A stretch of DNA of 64,000 nucleotides. Origin: Erinaceus europaeus (lineage: Eukaryota > Chordata > Mammalia > Eulipotyphla > Erinaceidae). The notes beneath the pieces were generated by a model. The model did no database searches. It was not told where the DNA came from and saw only the letters and a list, made by a program, of their open reading frames with translations. The translations under genes and the position numbers were made by a program. The stretch spans positions 102,040,999 through 102,104,998 of the forward strand of contig NC_080166.1 of the NCBI RefSeq assembly GCF_950295315.1, read 5' to 3'. Of this stretch, positions 1 through 11,860 are shown piece after piece; the stretch's first letter is position 1, and the number at the start of each line of letters is the position of its first letter.

Positions 1-112
1 CATTTCTCTCTGTTCTATCCAACAATGACAACATCAATAACAACAACAATAACTACGACAATAAAACAACAAGGGCAACAAAAAGGGAATAAATATTTTT
101 TAAAAGAAAATA
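1..112 (+). mobile_element. SINE-A, short-tail, 3' part cut by window edge
   Basis: The window opens inside a family A SINE. The pyrimidine stretch ATTTCTCTCTGTTCTATCC is followed by the CAA-rich tail and AAAAGGGAATAAATA. The tRNA-like head lies outside the window. The element is non-coding and L1-dependent. Confidence 0.9.
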
Positions 113-447
113 TTTATTTAAAAATAATGTTATTTTGTCAATTTTCTATAATTACATTAATGTCTATATGTATTTATGATTATTTTCAAGTTGAGATATG
201 ATTTGGCAGTAGAGAAACTGAAGATATTTCAGAGACTTTAGTTCCTCAAAACAATGTGCAGTTGAAAATTTAATCTTGCAGGTGTTTTCATATCCATGGT
301 TCAGAGAGACTCTTAAACTAATTTCAAGCCACATATTTGATGTATGTTTCAAATAATTTCAGTGTTGTTCAGGCACTGGATACATTTCTTATGAGGACTT
401 ATAAAGTCTGTTTGGTTGGAGGTCCTGCAGAAGTAGAAACTCAGAAT
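113..447. other. AT-rich single-copy DNA
   Basis: I see no gene, recognisable repeat or RNA gene here. The open frame on the minus strand is short and has no protein-like composition. Confidence 0.6.
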
Positions 448-458
448 CAGCAGTTCCT

Positions 459-699
459 TTTTTTTTTTTAAAGATCTCATTGTTTTTTTAATATTTATTC
501 CCTTTTATTGCCCTTGTTTTATTGTTGTTATTATTGATGTCATAGTTGTTGGATAGAACAGAGAGAAATGGAGAGAGGAGGGGAAGAAGAGGAGGAGAGA
601 CAGACAAGTGGGGAGCCGGGGGCTCGAACCGGGATCCTTAGGCCGGTCCTTGTGCTTTGTGCCATGTGCGCTTAATCTGCTGCGCTACTGCCCAACTCC
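459..699 (-). mobile_element. SINE-A with internal hairpin deleted
   Basis: This is a family A SINE on the minus strand with a poly-T start and a tRNA-like head near the right end (GGTTCGAGCC in reverse complement). An 11-bp target duplication, CAGCAGTTCCT, flanks it at 448-458 and 700-710. About 45 bp are missing near 605, and the missing block is the inverted-repeat segment that other family A copies carry there. Confidence 0.92.
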
Positions 700-710
700 C
701 AGCAGTTCCT

Positions 711-2112
711 ATTTTTGAAAAGCCTATCCTTTGAGGCTTAACTTGAGACAACTTCCAATCCCTACAGCAATAGGTTGAGTTCTACTTCTTTCTGCTGAAG
801 ACATGAACCTACTTTGGAAAGCTCAGATCTGTATTTCTCAGTTTCAGTGAAGAGGAATTCCGCCCACCTAAGTATTTCTCATTTTATTATCAGGGTCAGA
901 TTTCTCTTCTGCTAAACACAGCTGGTAAAAATCCATAGATCTGAACACTACGATCATGTTGAGAGAAAAAAATGGAGAAATGTTTTCTGTAGCAGCCAGA
1001 ATGCTCCAATTTTCATCCCCCTGTTGGAAATAATGAATCCCAGTTGTTGTTAAAGAACGACTATAGCAATAATAACAGTCACTTAAATGTGGGGTGGTCT
1101 TGGCTAATATCTTCTCATAGTAGGTTTTCCCAAAGTTTCATCATATCAATCTTCTGGATCAGAAATACTTAGTATGAGCTAAAATGCACATTCCTGAAGC
1201 AGATTACTCACTTTCTTTGTACTAGGATGTCTGTATAATAAAGATGGGATCTGTAGTGTATAGTACCTCCCATTCGTTAACTATATTCAATTACATATAG
1301 GAAATTTGTGTCCAAAATCCTCTAGATTGTCTAGCAGTCTAAACTTCTTGGATGAAATGATAAAATAAAATAAAAATGAATCCCAAATCTAATTTTCAGT
1401 AGCATCATCCTCACTTATATTTTATTATTTACACATTTTATGAAAATATAAAAATATATGTGATATATTAGTCATTAATTTATTCACTTTAAAAATACTA
1501 ACTTAATCCTACAGAAAACCAGTCATGGCTTTCAATAAACAAGTAAAAGCAAATATAGAGAAATCAAATAAGCAGCCTAAATAGCCAGTATAACCACTGA
1601 AGACCCAGGCACCGTGGCTTTTGCTAGATATACTGTACTGGGTCTTCTTTAGGTAGTTTATTTTAGTTATCCAATTTTATTATGATACTCTACATATTGG
1701 ATAACCATTATTGTTCAGCATGCTGGATGTGGGCCTTTAGAACTGTTTCTGCACTCTATTTTTCTTCTTGAAATCAAAGAGGTTTTCTTTACTGTGAGTA
1801 TATACAGTTCTGTTGTTTTCTTAGTTATGGACTGTAAATAGCAACATCTTCTCTGGTATAGCCTTCTCCATTCACTCTGCACCACATTGTTTCTAGTTAA
1901 TTATATATTCCCTCAGATATTGAAAAGAAACAGGAGCATATTTTTCACAAAGCAAGATTTCATCTGGTTTAAATGTGTGTGTGTGTGTGTGGGTGGGGTG
2001 GGGTGGGGATAACTCCTCTTTTTTTCCTGTGTCACAAGTGATAGTATTGGAGGAAGTTCTAAGAAAACTATCAATATAGATGATCAAAGGAAGATACAAT
2101 CCAATTTTACTG
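711..2112. other. AT-rich single-copy DNA
   Basis: There is no coding signal and no repeat I recognise, apart from the TG/G-rich tract listed separately. Old, unrecognisable repeats may be present. Confidence 0.5.
1973..2007. repeat. (TG)n and GGGGT-rich simple repeat
   Basis: A run of about nine TG units passes into GGGTGGGGTGGGG on the plus strand. Confidence 0.9.
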
Positions 2113-2265
2113 TGGCCGGGGAGGTGGCACAGTGAATAAAGCATTGGATTCTTAACCATGAGATCCTGAGTTCAATCCCTGGCAGCACACGTGCCAGAGT
2201 GGTGTCTGGTTCTTTCTCTCACTGTCAATTTTTTCATGAATAAAATAAATTCTTAAAAATTCAAT
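2113..2265 (+). mobile_element. Older tRNA-like SINE (family D)
   Basis: The head GGCCGGGGAGGTGGCACAG is followed by a B-box-like GAGTTCAATCCC and an A-rich tail with AATAAAATAAA. The sequence differs from families A and B and looks more diverged. The B-box agrees with a tRNA-derived origin. Confidence 0.75.
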
Positions 2266-2310
2266 TTCACTGATATACTACCATGTGTAAGATTTTATAC
2301 TAGACATAAC

Positions 2311-2456
2311 TAGGATTTTTTTTTTTTTTTTTTTTACCAGAGTGCTACTCAGCTCTGACTTATAGCAGTGCAGGGGATTGAACCTGGGGCTTCGGTGTGG
2401 TGTCTCAGGCATGAAAATCTCTTTGCATAACCATTATGCTATCTACACCTGCCCAG
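2311..2456 (-). mobile_element. Older tRNA-like SINE (family C)
   Basis: Poly-T at the left is the A-tail in reverse. GATTGAACCTGG is a reverse B-box, and GCATAACCATTATGCTAT at the right is the tRNA-like A-box region in reverse. Similar copies lie at 6268 and 37945. Confidence 0.8.
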
Positions 2457-3550
2457 TATAATTTCTCATCTGTTAATGTACTTTGCTTAGGGTCTTAATG
2501 AACTTGATTAAGAACCAACATTGTTTTTATACAGTTGAGAAAGCTGAGACATGGTGAGTTTAAAAATAAGAGAGCTAAAGAATAAGGATTTGAATTCAAG
2601 ATTGTATATTATCAGTTCAGTCACATCCTGCACTATGTAAAATGGGAGAGACAGCAAAGTGTGTTGGAGTTTAAATTTCATCCCTATGTTGGATGTCTTA
2701 AATATTCATATTAGAACACTAAAGAGTGAAGAGTGAACTTTATCAGGAAAATGATAAACATAAGAAAATAAAAGGAGAATGGCATGTTCTTTGTTAAAGA
2801 GGAATGTTATTTTAAGCTGATACATTATGCTGTATATAGGTGTGTACACATATATACATATATGCATATATACATATATACATATGTACATATATACATA
2901 TATCTAGTGCTATATGTATAGAGATCACAATATAATAAACCAGAGAAATATATCCAAAGAAGTGCATATCTATTGCCTTTTTCAGTCACATCTACTAAAT
3001 TAGGTGATATTTCATTTACTGTGTGTGCTATTTCAGCAGAGAAGAGATAATAGTTTTCATTTTGAGCTTTGTAACCTAGGTCATATAATACCTAATTTTA
3101 GTTCAATGCCTATAATAAAGATAAGTAATCAGTCACTGTGACCATATGATAATAAAATTAATATAAATTATATAGAGATAGAGGTAGCACATGTCAAGTA
3201 AAAAAATGCCCAACTATCAGAGTTACACAAAGATGGAGCTTATGGCTCTGAGAGGCACTGAACCTGGACAAGTAGGTTGGTCTCTGATGTAAACACATTA
3301 AGCAGGAAATACACATGTGCATTAAAACCATTACTTAGGATGATATAAAAGTAATTTACTTCTATTTTATTTTTAATTAGTTCTATGATATTGAGTTAAA
3401 ATTATGATATTAGGGGTATGATTCCATAGCATTCCCATCACCAGAGTTCTGTGTCCTCAATCCCTCCAGTGGAAACTGCAGTCGTTCTCCCAAGGTTGCT
3501 GATATGGATATGGGCTGACTTTCTATCTGTGATTATCTGTATTTCTTTCT
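2457..3550. other. AT-rich single-copy DNA
   Basis: No gene is visible. An alternating TA/CA tract lies at about 2845-2905. Confidence 0.55.
2845..2905. repeat. AT-rich alternating simple repeat
   Basis: Imperfect TATACATATA units make up this tract. Any open frame here is a repeat artefact. Confidence 0.85.
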
Positions 3551-3551
3551 T

Positions 3552-3601
<50 letters not shown>

Positions 3602-3655
3602 ATTTATCTATCTATCTATTTATCTATCTAGCTATCTTCTATCTATTTATCTACC
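3551..3655. repeat. (CTAT)n microsatellite
   Basis: Roughly 25 tetranucleotide units with a few interruptions. The uninterrupted stretch at 3553-3600 is likely polymorphic. It produces a spurious Ser-Ile-Tyr-Leu-rich open frame. Confidence 0.97.
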
Positions 3656-5520
3656 AGTATTTTAAGGGAATTTACTTTGCAAATTCTCAGATTCTAAGAT
3701 TCCAAGTTGAAAAACAAAATTGTGTCTTGAAGGATATGATTATTCATATTCCAATATAATAATAAACAAAAGAATACAGAGAATTATCTCTCCCTACAAA
3801 TCAAAATGTTCCAAGATCCTGGTGCTATTTCTTACATATGCATATTTATGTTTAGGTGTAACTGTATTAGCTGTTTATATGTGCAGGAAATTTTAGTGTT
3901 TTAAAAAATTCTGAAATCTAAAAAATTGATAGGACTCTTTTAAAGTACAATGGTTTTCTGATGACAGCTAAATTTATCTTCTGTATTGTAATTATAATAT
4001 TTGCTGCATGAAATATGAAAGCTTAACTAAAATAAAAAGAAAATAGGTTATAATTATCATTTGTATACATTTTCTTGAAGTGGAACAAAGAAAAGATTTG
4101 CATTTAGTTTGTAAAATTGGTTAATCAATTAATCTAGGAGATTTAATTCCCATCTTATTTATTGTCTTTGATATTCTTAAGTGGATATCAGTTTCTTGTG
4201 TATATCCACAGGAATCAATAGTTAATATAGCTTGTGGAACATTTAAGATTTTAATATCTAGTGCTTAAATGTATATATGTCCATCATCTGTACAACTCTA
4301 ATGGGTTCTACCAATGTATAAAGTTAATTTAAAATCCAGGAAGTGGTCAATATAATGGTGAAAGTAAAAGAAATATTGGAAATAAGAAAGTTATATAGTT
4401 GTAATAAGTTTTCCTTTTCCAGAAAACAACCTAGATTTATTATACAAGGTCATGTCTGGAAGAAAAGATTAAATACTGCAGCACCATTATAGTCTACAAT
4501 AACTGTTTTCTTGCACCTTTATTTAAAGGTTACATGATTGACACGTTTTATTAGCTAGGGCTATGCCTGTAGCTTTGTCATAGCAATTGCTAAATTAATT
4601 TACAAACTTCAGTCTACTTGTTGTGTTTTTATAGCTGTCTCCCTAAATATCTTTCATGAACAGTACTAGAATTCCCCCTAGACAGAGCACTGCTGCTCCA
4701 TTTTATTCTTCCCTTGTAGAATAGTTGTATTCTTTTTGATTGCAGCATGGTTCTAAAGGGTAAGCTGCCTTTCACAAGTGCTATTTTGTCAATCACTAAC
4801 ACCTCCAGGAAGTAGTCAAATTGCAATGCATATGGGATGGAACATTTATCGTGTATTGTGATAAAAAAACATTAAAATGCATTCCATTTTATAGTATTCC
4901 CATTATAATACATTCATGGGCAAAATAGACTCTTGGTAGAATAACATTAATTCAGAGAAAACTGAAGATAGTTTGGTTGTTATAAAAAAATGGTTATAAA
5001 GGAAACCAGATTTCTGAACAAATCTAATAAGTTTGCAAGAATATATATTAGGAAATAGGAATAGTGGGTAGATACAATAAGATCCTTTTCATTTCCTACT
5101 GACATCATTTAGTAATAGAATTTTTTCTTAAAATAATCAAATGTCTTATATTATTTATTCTCCTTTAGACAAAACCTTGTGTCTTTGAGATTTAACAAAT
5201 TTCACCTGCAGTACTTCCTGCAAGAGCATACAGAAATGTAAAAGACATATAGGGATTAGCCTTCCAGCACAAGTGATTGAATCTTAATAAGTTATTACTG
5301 CTGAAAGTTACCCCTATTCTCATATGACAGCTTCACTAAAACTAGTCTCTTTAAGAGGTTATTTCAGTTATACAAAATTGTTTAAGCTCTAATGATCTGC
5401 TGTACAACACTTGTATTGCCATTGTAACATGCTATACCATTGTAATATCTGTTGCAAAAACTTAAAATTTTAGTAGTAATGTGGTATTATTACAATAAAA
5501 AATACTATTATAAAAATTAT
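3656..5520. other. AT-rich single-copy DNA
   Basis: I see no gene, RNA gene or clear young repeat. Composition is uniformly AT-rich. Confidence 0.55.
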
Positions 5521-5522
5521 AG

Positions 5523-5802
5523 GGCAGAGATTTGGGTGGTAGCACAGCGGGCTAAACTCAAGGATCCTAGTTCCAGCATACACACGCACACACACACTCC
5601 CGCTACCCACCTGTAGGAGATCACTTCACAGGCAGTGAAGCAGGTCTGCAGGTGTCTATCTTTCACTCCCCCTCTCTGTCTTCCCCTCCTCTCTCCATTT
5701 CTCTCTGTCCTATCCAACAACAATGACATCAATAACAACAGCAATAATAACTACAACAAGAAAAAAACAAGGGCAACAAAAGGGAATAAATAAATAAATA
5801 TT
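5523..5802 (+). mobile_element. SINE-A, short-tail, with CA expansion in the head
   Basis: The head TTTGGGTGGTAGCACAGCGGG is diverged and part of the tRNA-like region is replaced by a CA-rich tract (about 5579-5598). The body and the tail ending GGGAATAAATAAATAAATA are standard. AATTATAGGG occurs at both ends as a short target duplication. Confidence 0.88.
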
Positions 5803-6267
5803 TTAAAAATTAATAATTATAGGGGGAAGATGAGGCAGAAAGATGGCTATAGGAGCATTTTTATGACTGAGATGAATGAAGGCACAGGATGGATTATACC
5901 CTAGGAAAGATCTTTAATACTTCATCAAGTTCCATGATGAAGAATAAAAGTTCTCTGCAATAATATAGCAAGATTTTACTGATTCCAATTAGGCAAACTG
6001 ACTTAAATTCTTCATTTAGAAATTTGTTACCACAGTAATGAAATTTGAGTTTCCTGAAATATTTAAATGGTGTCTTTATTCAAACTTTATTGAGTGTTAA
6101 TGGTTTCCAGTATAGTTGTTGATACAACATCAAACATTTCTCATGAATATATTTCCCAAGTGTTAGTATCAACTTTTATATAGTTAAAAGATCCATTTTG
6201 CAATTTGGCACCAACACCTCATACTTTGAAGATATATCTCAGCTCATATTTAATATTTATATATTAT
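5803..6267. other. Single-copy DNA, nothing recognised
   Basis: No coding or repeat signal that I can support. Confidence 0.5.
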
Positions 6268-6398
6268 ATTCTTTTTATTTACTTATTTATTACAAGAGCA
6301 CTGCTTATGGGCATATGGTCATTCAGGGAATTGAACCTGGACCTTTGGTGTCTCAAGCATGATAGTATTTTGCATAGCAATCATTCCATCTCCCTTCT
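6268..6398 (-). mobile_element. SINE family C, degraded
   Basis: This resembles the copy at 2311: an AT-rich start, GGAATTGAACCTGGACC as a reverse B-box, and GCATAGCAATCATTCCATCT in place of the A-box end. Confidence 0.65.
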
Positions 6399-6569
6399 CT
6401 GTGCATTATTTTTTTTCAACAAATGTACATATAACTGATTTCTGAAAAAGTCTACATACATAACAAAGGGCAAGATATAGCACAAATAGTAAAATCAAAA
6501 AGAAATGCCCAAACCTTGCTGACTCAAAATTTTCTGTGTTTTTTTTCAAAAGAACACATTTTTATCAAA

Positions 6570-6700
6570 CTTTTTTTTAATTTGCAAGGATTGCTGATTT
6601 ACAGTAAATACAGTTGTTGATATATGCGTAAAATTTCTCAATTTTCTGCAAAACACTCTTGCCCCAGTCTAGGTTGTCCTCCACCATAATGGACCAGGAC
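6570..6700 (-). mobile_element. L1 3' end fragment
   Basis: The segment containing TTTACAGTAAATACAGTTG and TTCTGCAAAACACTCTTGCC matches the longer minus-strand L1 end at 44310-45070. It starts next to a T-rich run (the L1 A-tail in reverse) and is 5'-truncated. Confidence 0.65.
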
Positions 6701-6761
6701 TTTTTCCAGGTCATCCTTGGGGCTTTATTACTCACAGCTGGCTTTTTCAGATAGTGATTAA

Positions 6762-7132
6762 TGTTGGGCAGTACACCAGCTCCCCCCTGCTTAAGGCTGT
6801 GGTCTATTTACATAATCACTGTTTTACCTGAGACCCACCCTGCCTACAGGGCATTGGTTTAATCCCACTGGTTCACATTCTTTTTTCACCCCGCCCCCTC
6901 TCCTAGTCACACCCTGTTTTCCACCATTTAATCCCCACTGGTTTGGACTCTCTTTTCGCTCCACCCTCTCTTTCTCACATCCTGTTTTCCACCTTACTAT
7001 TTCCGTCTTGGTGAATATAAATACAGATTCTTTTCTAATTAAACACACATTGGATTGCCTTCTGGCTCTGCGAGTCCCAGAGTCTGTTTCTCCTTTGATA
7101 ACACGAGTTCCTGATCCCTCCCCCACGCTGCA
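6762..7132 (+). mobile_element. Probable ERV LTR (class II-like)
   Basis: This block is richer in C and G than its surroundings. It starts with TGTTGGGCAG and ends near GCTGCA, so it has LTR-type TG...CA ends. Inside are a TATA-like GAATATAAATAC (about 7011) and an ATTAAA poly-A signal (about 7038). It shares a near-identical 21-bp segment, TGTGGTCTATTTACATAATC plus the next base, with the LTR at 18397-18742, which has a recognisable primer-binding site. TGGCTCC shortly after the right end could be a decayed primer site. There is no gag, pol or env next to it, so it is a solo or truncated LTR. No clear target duplication was found. Confidence 0.55.
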
Positions 7133-7214
7133 GCCTAGGTTGGCTCCAGTCCAGTTCTCTCCAACCCAGAGAGCACATGCTTGGGAAGAAGCACCCTCAG
7201 GCTATCCCGGCAGA

Positions 7215-7345
7215 TCAAAAGACAAAGAGGCAGAGGAAGAAGAGAAGAGAAGAAACCAGTGCAGAAGAGCTTCTTTCTATAAGCTGCAGGCCAGGCTTGA
7301 ACCTTGATCATGCACATGGCAAAGTGCTTCTTTTAATCATGGATA
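7215..7345 (-). mobile_element. Degraded SINE (family B-like)
   Basis: GCTGCAGGCCAGGCTTGAACC followed by CATGCACATGGCAAAGTGC resembles the reverse of a family B head region, preceded by GA-rich sequence. It is weak, and GA-rich low complexity explains part of the match. Confidence 0.35.
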
Positions 7346-7559
7346 CATAATATGAATTTTACCTCTTTTAAAGCTTAGATTAGTTCTCATTACTTATTGC
7401 ATAATTTCTTACAGTATGAGCTAAGTCACCTAAGTATAACTGTTGATAGACTTGAGCTGTATACTAGAAAATTGACTCCAATATTAATGCATACATTTAA
7501 AATGCATTATATAATGAAAAATCTATACAAATATATTTATAATGACACATACCTCCATT

Positions 7560-7805
7560 CCATTATCCCTACACTAATTTTCTTACATAATCATGTAAGT
7601 TAGAAATAAAGAATACATATATATGTATAAAGAATACATATATATATGTAATACATATGTATTCTTTATACATATTACATATGTAATGTGTAATACATGT
7701 ATGTATTACATATATATGTATACTTTATACATACATATATATACATATATATATGTATTCTTTATTTCCAACTTACATGATTATGTAAGAAAACTAGTGG
7801 ATAAA
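7560..7805. repeat. Large AT-rich palindrome
   Basis: The left arm (about 7572-7625) reads CACTAATTTTCTTACATAAT and onward. The right arm (about 7745-7797) is its reverse complement with very few mismatches: AGTTAGAAATAAAG on the left pairs with CTTTATTTCCAACT on the right. The interior is alternating TATATG/CATATA and also self-complementary. The whole can fold as one stem of roughly 230 nt. Confidence 0.85.
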
Positions 7806-7833
7806 TCTAGAGGATATATATATCCTCTAGATT
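7804..7833. repeat. Perfect 30-bp palindrome
   Basis: The two 15-base halves, the first starting AATCTAGAGGATATA, are exact reverse complements. It lies at the right edge of the larger palindrome. Confidence 0.95.
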
Positions 7834-10094
7834 CTGAAGTAAATAGAAACAAATGTAACTAATGTTTCAGTATATTGAAATTGAAATCAATGCATGCATA
7901 TAACTATAGTAATGACTATACTGTGATAAATACCACAAAATGATATCTAAATCCTATTGGTGACTGGAAGATAGAAAATCCACTTCTAATTGAATTGTTT
8001 TGAAAAGATTCTGAAATTAGTTCTAGGAAGAATACTATAGTATAATTTTACAAAAATAGAAGCAAGAATAGGGCTTAAAGATAGTATGGAATGAACATTA
8101 TCATGAACATGATTTAGGATTGAGCCTCAGGATTGCCTTAGACCTAAGTTGGTTCTGGTGCTATGATGTCTCTCTCTCAGTGTAAATTATAAAATCATAA
8201 GTACAACAAGGCCCTAACACTGAAAAATAATACATAGTTGTAATACTTGTCAATTAATTTATGGTATTTTTCACATTAGCAAAAATTAATCTAGACTTTT
8301 ATTTGAAGTGTATGTAGGGTAATTCTAAATGGTAAAGGATCAACCCAAAATCTGAAGAAAAGGAAAGATTGTTTATAAAATCCACAAGGATTCCATCACA
8401 TGGTATCAATCACATTGATAGAAGAAATGAATTTCTCTTAGGGACTTGGAAATCTAAAGGTGAGTCTGTCTAAAAACAGTCTGTCTAAATCTAAAGGTGA
8501 GACAGTCATGAAATCAAAATCATTTTCTTTTGTATTTGACATGCTATTAGGGTTGCCCATGGGAAGAGGTCATCTGGAACTAAGATGGCAGAGGAAATTG
8601 CTGAGTGGGTATGGCTGAGGTACTTAATGTTTAGTAGAGTAATCTCTTAACAGTATCTAAATAATATAATAATTTGTAGCCATTCTTAAAGGTGATCTTT
8701 AAGTAATCTTTAAGTAATTTCTCCTAAATAACAGACAGTACAAGGAAGTAATTGGAAGACAATACCCACTTTCTTACCCACTACAAGGTTTCCATCTATG
8801 CTCATCAACAGAATTTCTACTCAACTTCAATTCAAGATGAAATATGAACACATATAGCTACAGACTAACCAGAAGTTTCTCTGAGTTGTAATTTTAAAAC
8901 TTATTTTAATAAATTAATGTACATTTTGAAAGAGATTGCTAATGTAGGTGGTCATGAACTATGCCTATATTGTAGAGACAATCCAGGGATACACAATGAT
9001 CTATAATGAAACTGATAAACATTAACAGCATAATTATGAAGGACATGCTTTGAATTTATTTTTATTTTTAGTGAATATACATTTTTATCCAATGCAAATT
9101 TTACAATTCTTTAAGCACTTGTAACATCTCATTGTGGCTTGATTTACCACATACTTTGTCTAGTGAAAAGAGCTTCATTGGCGTTTTTCTTTTAACTGTC
9201 AAATCAATTTTATAATACTTCTGTTGGAAAAATAAGGATTGCTTAAAAATTTCTGGTCCTGCTATTTTTCATTCCTGTGAGAAAGGTAGCTAAGCTCAAT
9301 GTGTCTCTGGGTATAAGGCTTCTAATCTATATGCACTGCAGGAGAAGTCCAATATATAAACAGGTTCATCTTAGCTATTAGTGAAGGACATAAGAAACTT
9401 ATGGATGTAACAAAGGCCACTGTGTACTGGCTGTCCCCTGAACTCACAATTAATCATATTTGACAACTGGCTACAAAAATGCAGATTACTTAGCAGATAG
9501 TACTTTATATTTCACATATTCTCCTTCCTCTCCTTGAAGTGTTTATTTTCCACCTTGTGAACTTTCTGTTTTATACATACTCAATGAATCTAGTAGACAA
9601 AGTTGTTTTAAATACTTAATCCTTATACTTCCATTTAATTATCTGACATGTTAGCAATGTGTCAAGTGAACTGAACTACAGTGAATGTAGCATTTCAAGG
9701 ACACTTCTTTTGTTTTCCAATGGCCATAAAGCATCTCTGCTGAATGTTTATCAAGTTAGACTTTTGAAGCAATAGGATAAGATATTTTATACCATGTCAC
9801 GATACATTTCTATATCTTTGTAGCATGTATCTGATTTTACATAATAGTAACTAAAATTGAGTAAATAATTCAACAAATGTCTTTCTCTGAAACATTTTTC
9901 AATATTCATGCAATGTAAACTTCATTAAATATCAACTCCCATGCTGAAATATACAACTGTTAGTTGTAAAAGAAATGTATAACTACAATGAAAGTTTTGG
10001 AAAACTGTAAAAGCAGGCAGATGTGCAAAAGAATTGTCTCTATTCAAAATAAATCCTGCATAAAAACTGAGAACAACATTACCATATGCAAAGA
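7834..10094. other. AT-rich single-copy DNA
   Basis: No gene is visible. At about 8448-8505 the phrase AAATCTAAAGGTGAG occurs twice, 39 bp apart, as a small tandem duplication with TCTGTCTA. A weak old-repeat signal with GA/CT phrases lies near 8110-8190. I cannot name anything else. Confidence 0.5.
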
Positions 10095-10235
10095 GTCTGG
10101 TTCAGGCCGCTGGCCCCATCTACAAGGAGGAAGATTCATGAGCAGTAAAGCAATGCTGCAGGATATTTCTCCATCTTCTATCCTCTGTCAATTTTTTCTG
10201 TCCTGTTAAATAAAAAACAGAATAAAAAAGTCTAA
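10095..10235 (+). mobile_element. Degraded tRNA-like SINE
   Basis: TCTGGTTCAGGCCGCTGGCC, then AGCAGTAAAGCAATGCTGCAGG and TCAATTTTTTCTGTCCTGTT before an A-rich end, follow the order of the family A/B body. The 5' head is missing or unrecognisable. Confidence 0.6.
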
Positions 10236-10359
10236 AAATATAAAAAACTAAATTAGTGTTGTATTGCATCTCAATTGTATCTGTAATGAAACAGAGCAGT
10301 ATATTTAGTAAATGAGATAATATTGGTTAGAGTGTGATATTCAAGTAAGTGAATATCAA

Positions 10360-10421
10360 TTATTATATTATATATATTATATATTATATATATTATATAT
10401 TATATATTATATTATATATCA
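10360..10421. repeat. (TA)-rich simple repeat
   Basis: Repeated TATATTATATAT units, about 60 bp. Confidence 0.95.
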
Positions 10422-11368
10422 TAATTTCCTATTGCTATTTGTTTTCTGAGGGCACTGGGTGGTAAAACTATAGAAATTAGTGCTTAAGTATAAGATAAAT
10501 TAATTTTAATATATTAGAACAATGCAAGATCATGTGCAAGTGACTTAATCCTGTTCAAGTGAAAGAGTGTATCATATTCATTGTTATCACTTTGGATGAG
10601 AGTATTTTTAGGTGTATGTATATGAACTGAAATACAAAGAAACATTTCTACTCATTATCTTTTACTCTGGTGTCTTATGAATAATTAAGAAGAAACTACT
10701 AATCTGAGTTTGACAACTACTCTCTGAAATTTTATTTTGAAGTATGAAGCAATGTTCAAGATAGTAATGCTATTTATAGCAAAGACTAATTTTAATCAGT
10801 CATTTTATGGAAGTGGTGACATAAAAAAAAGGAGCAGATGATTTTTAAAAAATCTCACAGTAATATAGTGCTTTAAATAGAACATTGCATACACAGTAAA
10901 GTCAAGCTCTATTCTGGGTGTAAAGGCAAAATCAGCAAGATAGAGCACTGTAAATAGTGTAGTATTTGTAACTGTAACTGATATGAGACACATACAAGGA
11001 CCATATAAGTGAAGTTAAATTTAAAATATTCTGCAGACTCTTTTACCTCTAGCCATTAGGTGGAGAAATATATTAATATATTTTTGCAAGGTTGAAGTAG
11101 TTCTGCCATAAGTACAAAAGGAAGGCATAAATATGCATTAAGATGCTTCAATGATATTGGAGCATAAGGCTCTGTCAAAAAATATGAGCATAGCTTCTCT
11201 CTACTATACTAGTGTTCCAAAAAGGAAGCACTTATAATAATATGTCATATTAAAGCTAGATAAAAATTGTAGGATGGTATGTGAAGTAGTGACTATAAAG
11301 CTGCATTTTTATTATTTATAAGTTATGATCATGAGCTGAGACATGGATGTAAGACTTTTCTTCCATTA
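10422..11368. other. AT-rich single-copy DNA
   Basis: I can support no gene or repeat here. Confidence 0.5.
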
Positions 11369-11860
11369 CTGTCAGTGAGTCAGGTTTCTCTAGGGAAATA
11401 GAAACCATAGAATGCATATATGTATGCACGCATAATGTATACACACGCACACACTTATATGCTATGCATTATAAGGAATTGTAGCTCACAATTATAGAAG
11501 CTAACCGGTTGCTGTATCAGCAATCTGAGGTCTGCGACCTGGAAAATCAAGAGAACGTATACTAAAGTTCAAATCCATGTTCATAGGCTTGAAAACAGGA
11601 GAATCATTTGTTCTATTCTGAAAACTAGCAGATTTCAAACCCAGCAAAAGCAGATATTTTAGTCTGAATCCAAAGGTAGGAAAAATATCCTGGTTCTAAG
11701 GCAGTTGAGCAAGAGAAATGCTTTATTTTGAGTAAATCTTTTTGGCTGTTCTGTTCGGTTTTCAACAACTTTGATAATGTCCATCCACTCTAGGGTGGAC
11801 ACGTCCATTTCCTATGCCTAAAATTTAAATGGCACTGCCATCCACAAATAAAAATATCCT
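11369..11860 (+). repeat. Possible ancient interspersed repeat
   Basis: The opening GTCAGGTTTCTCTAGGGAAA, then TATAAGGAATTGTAGCTCAC, and later AGTCTGAATCCAAAGGTAGG, resemble an old repeat common across placental mammals. I cannot name it safely. A RepeatMasker match over this interval would settle it. It contains a short CA/TA tract near 11410-11460. Confidence 0.45.

Noticed and set aside
3551..3655. Regular repeats as a CRISPR array
   Set aside because: Short-unit microsatellite without spacers, in vertebrate nuclear DNA.
3451..3759. Open frame of 102 codons with repeated Ser-Ile-Tyr-Leu
   Set aside because: It is the translation of the (CTAT)n microsatellite and its flanks.
6824..7307. 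Overlapping open frames on both strands near 7 kb
   Set aside because: They fall in the GC-richer LTR and an adjoining GA-rich degraded SINE.
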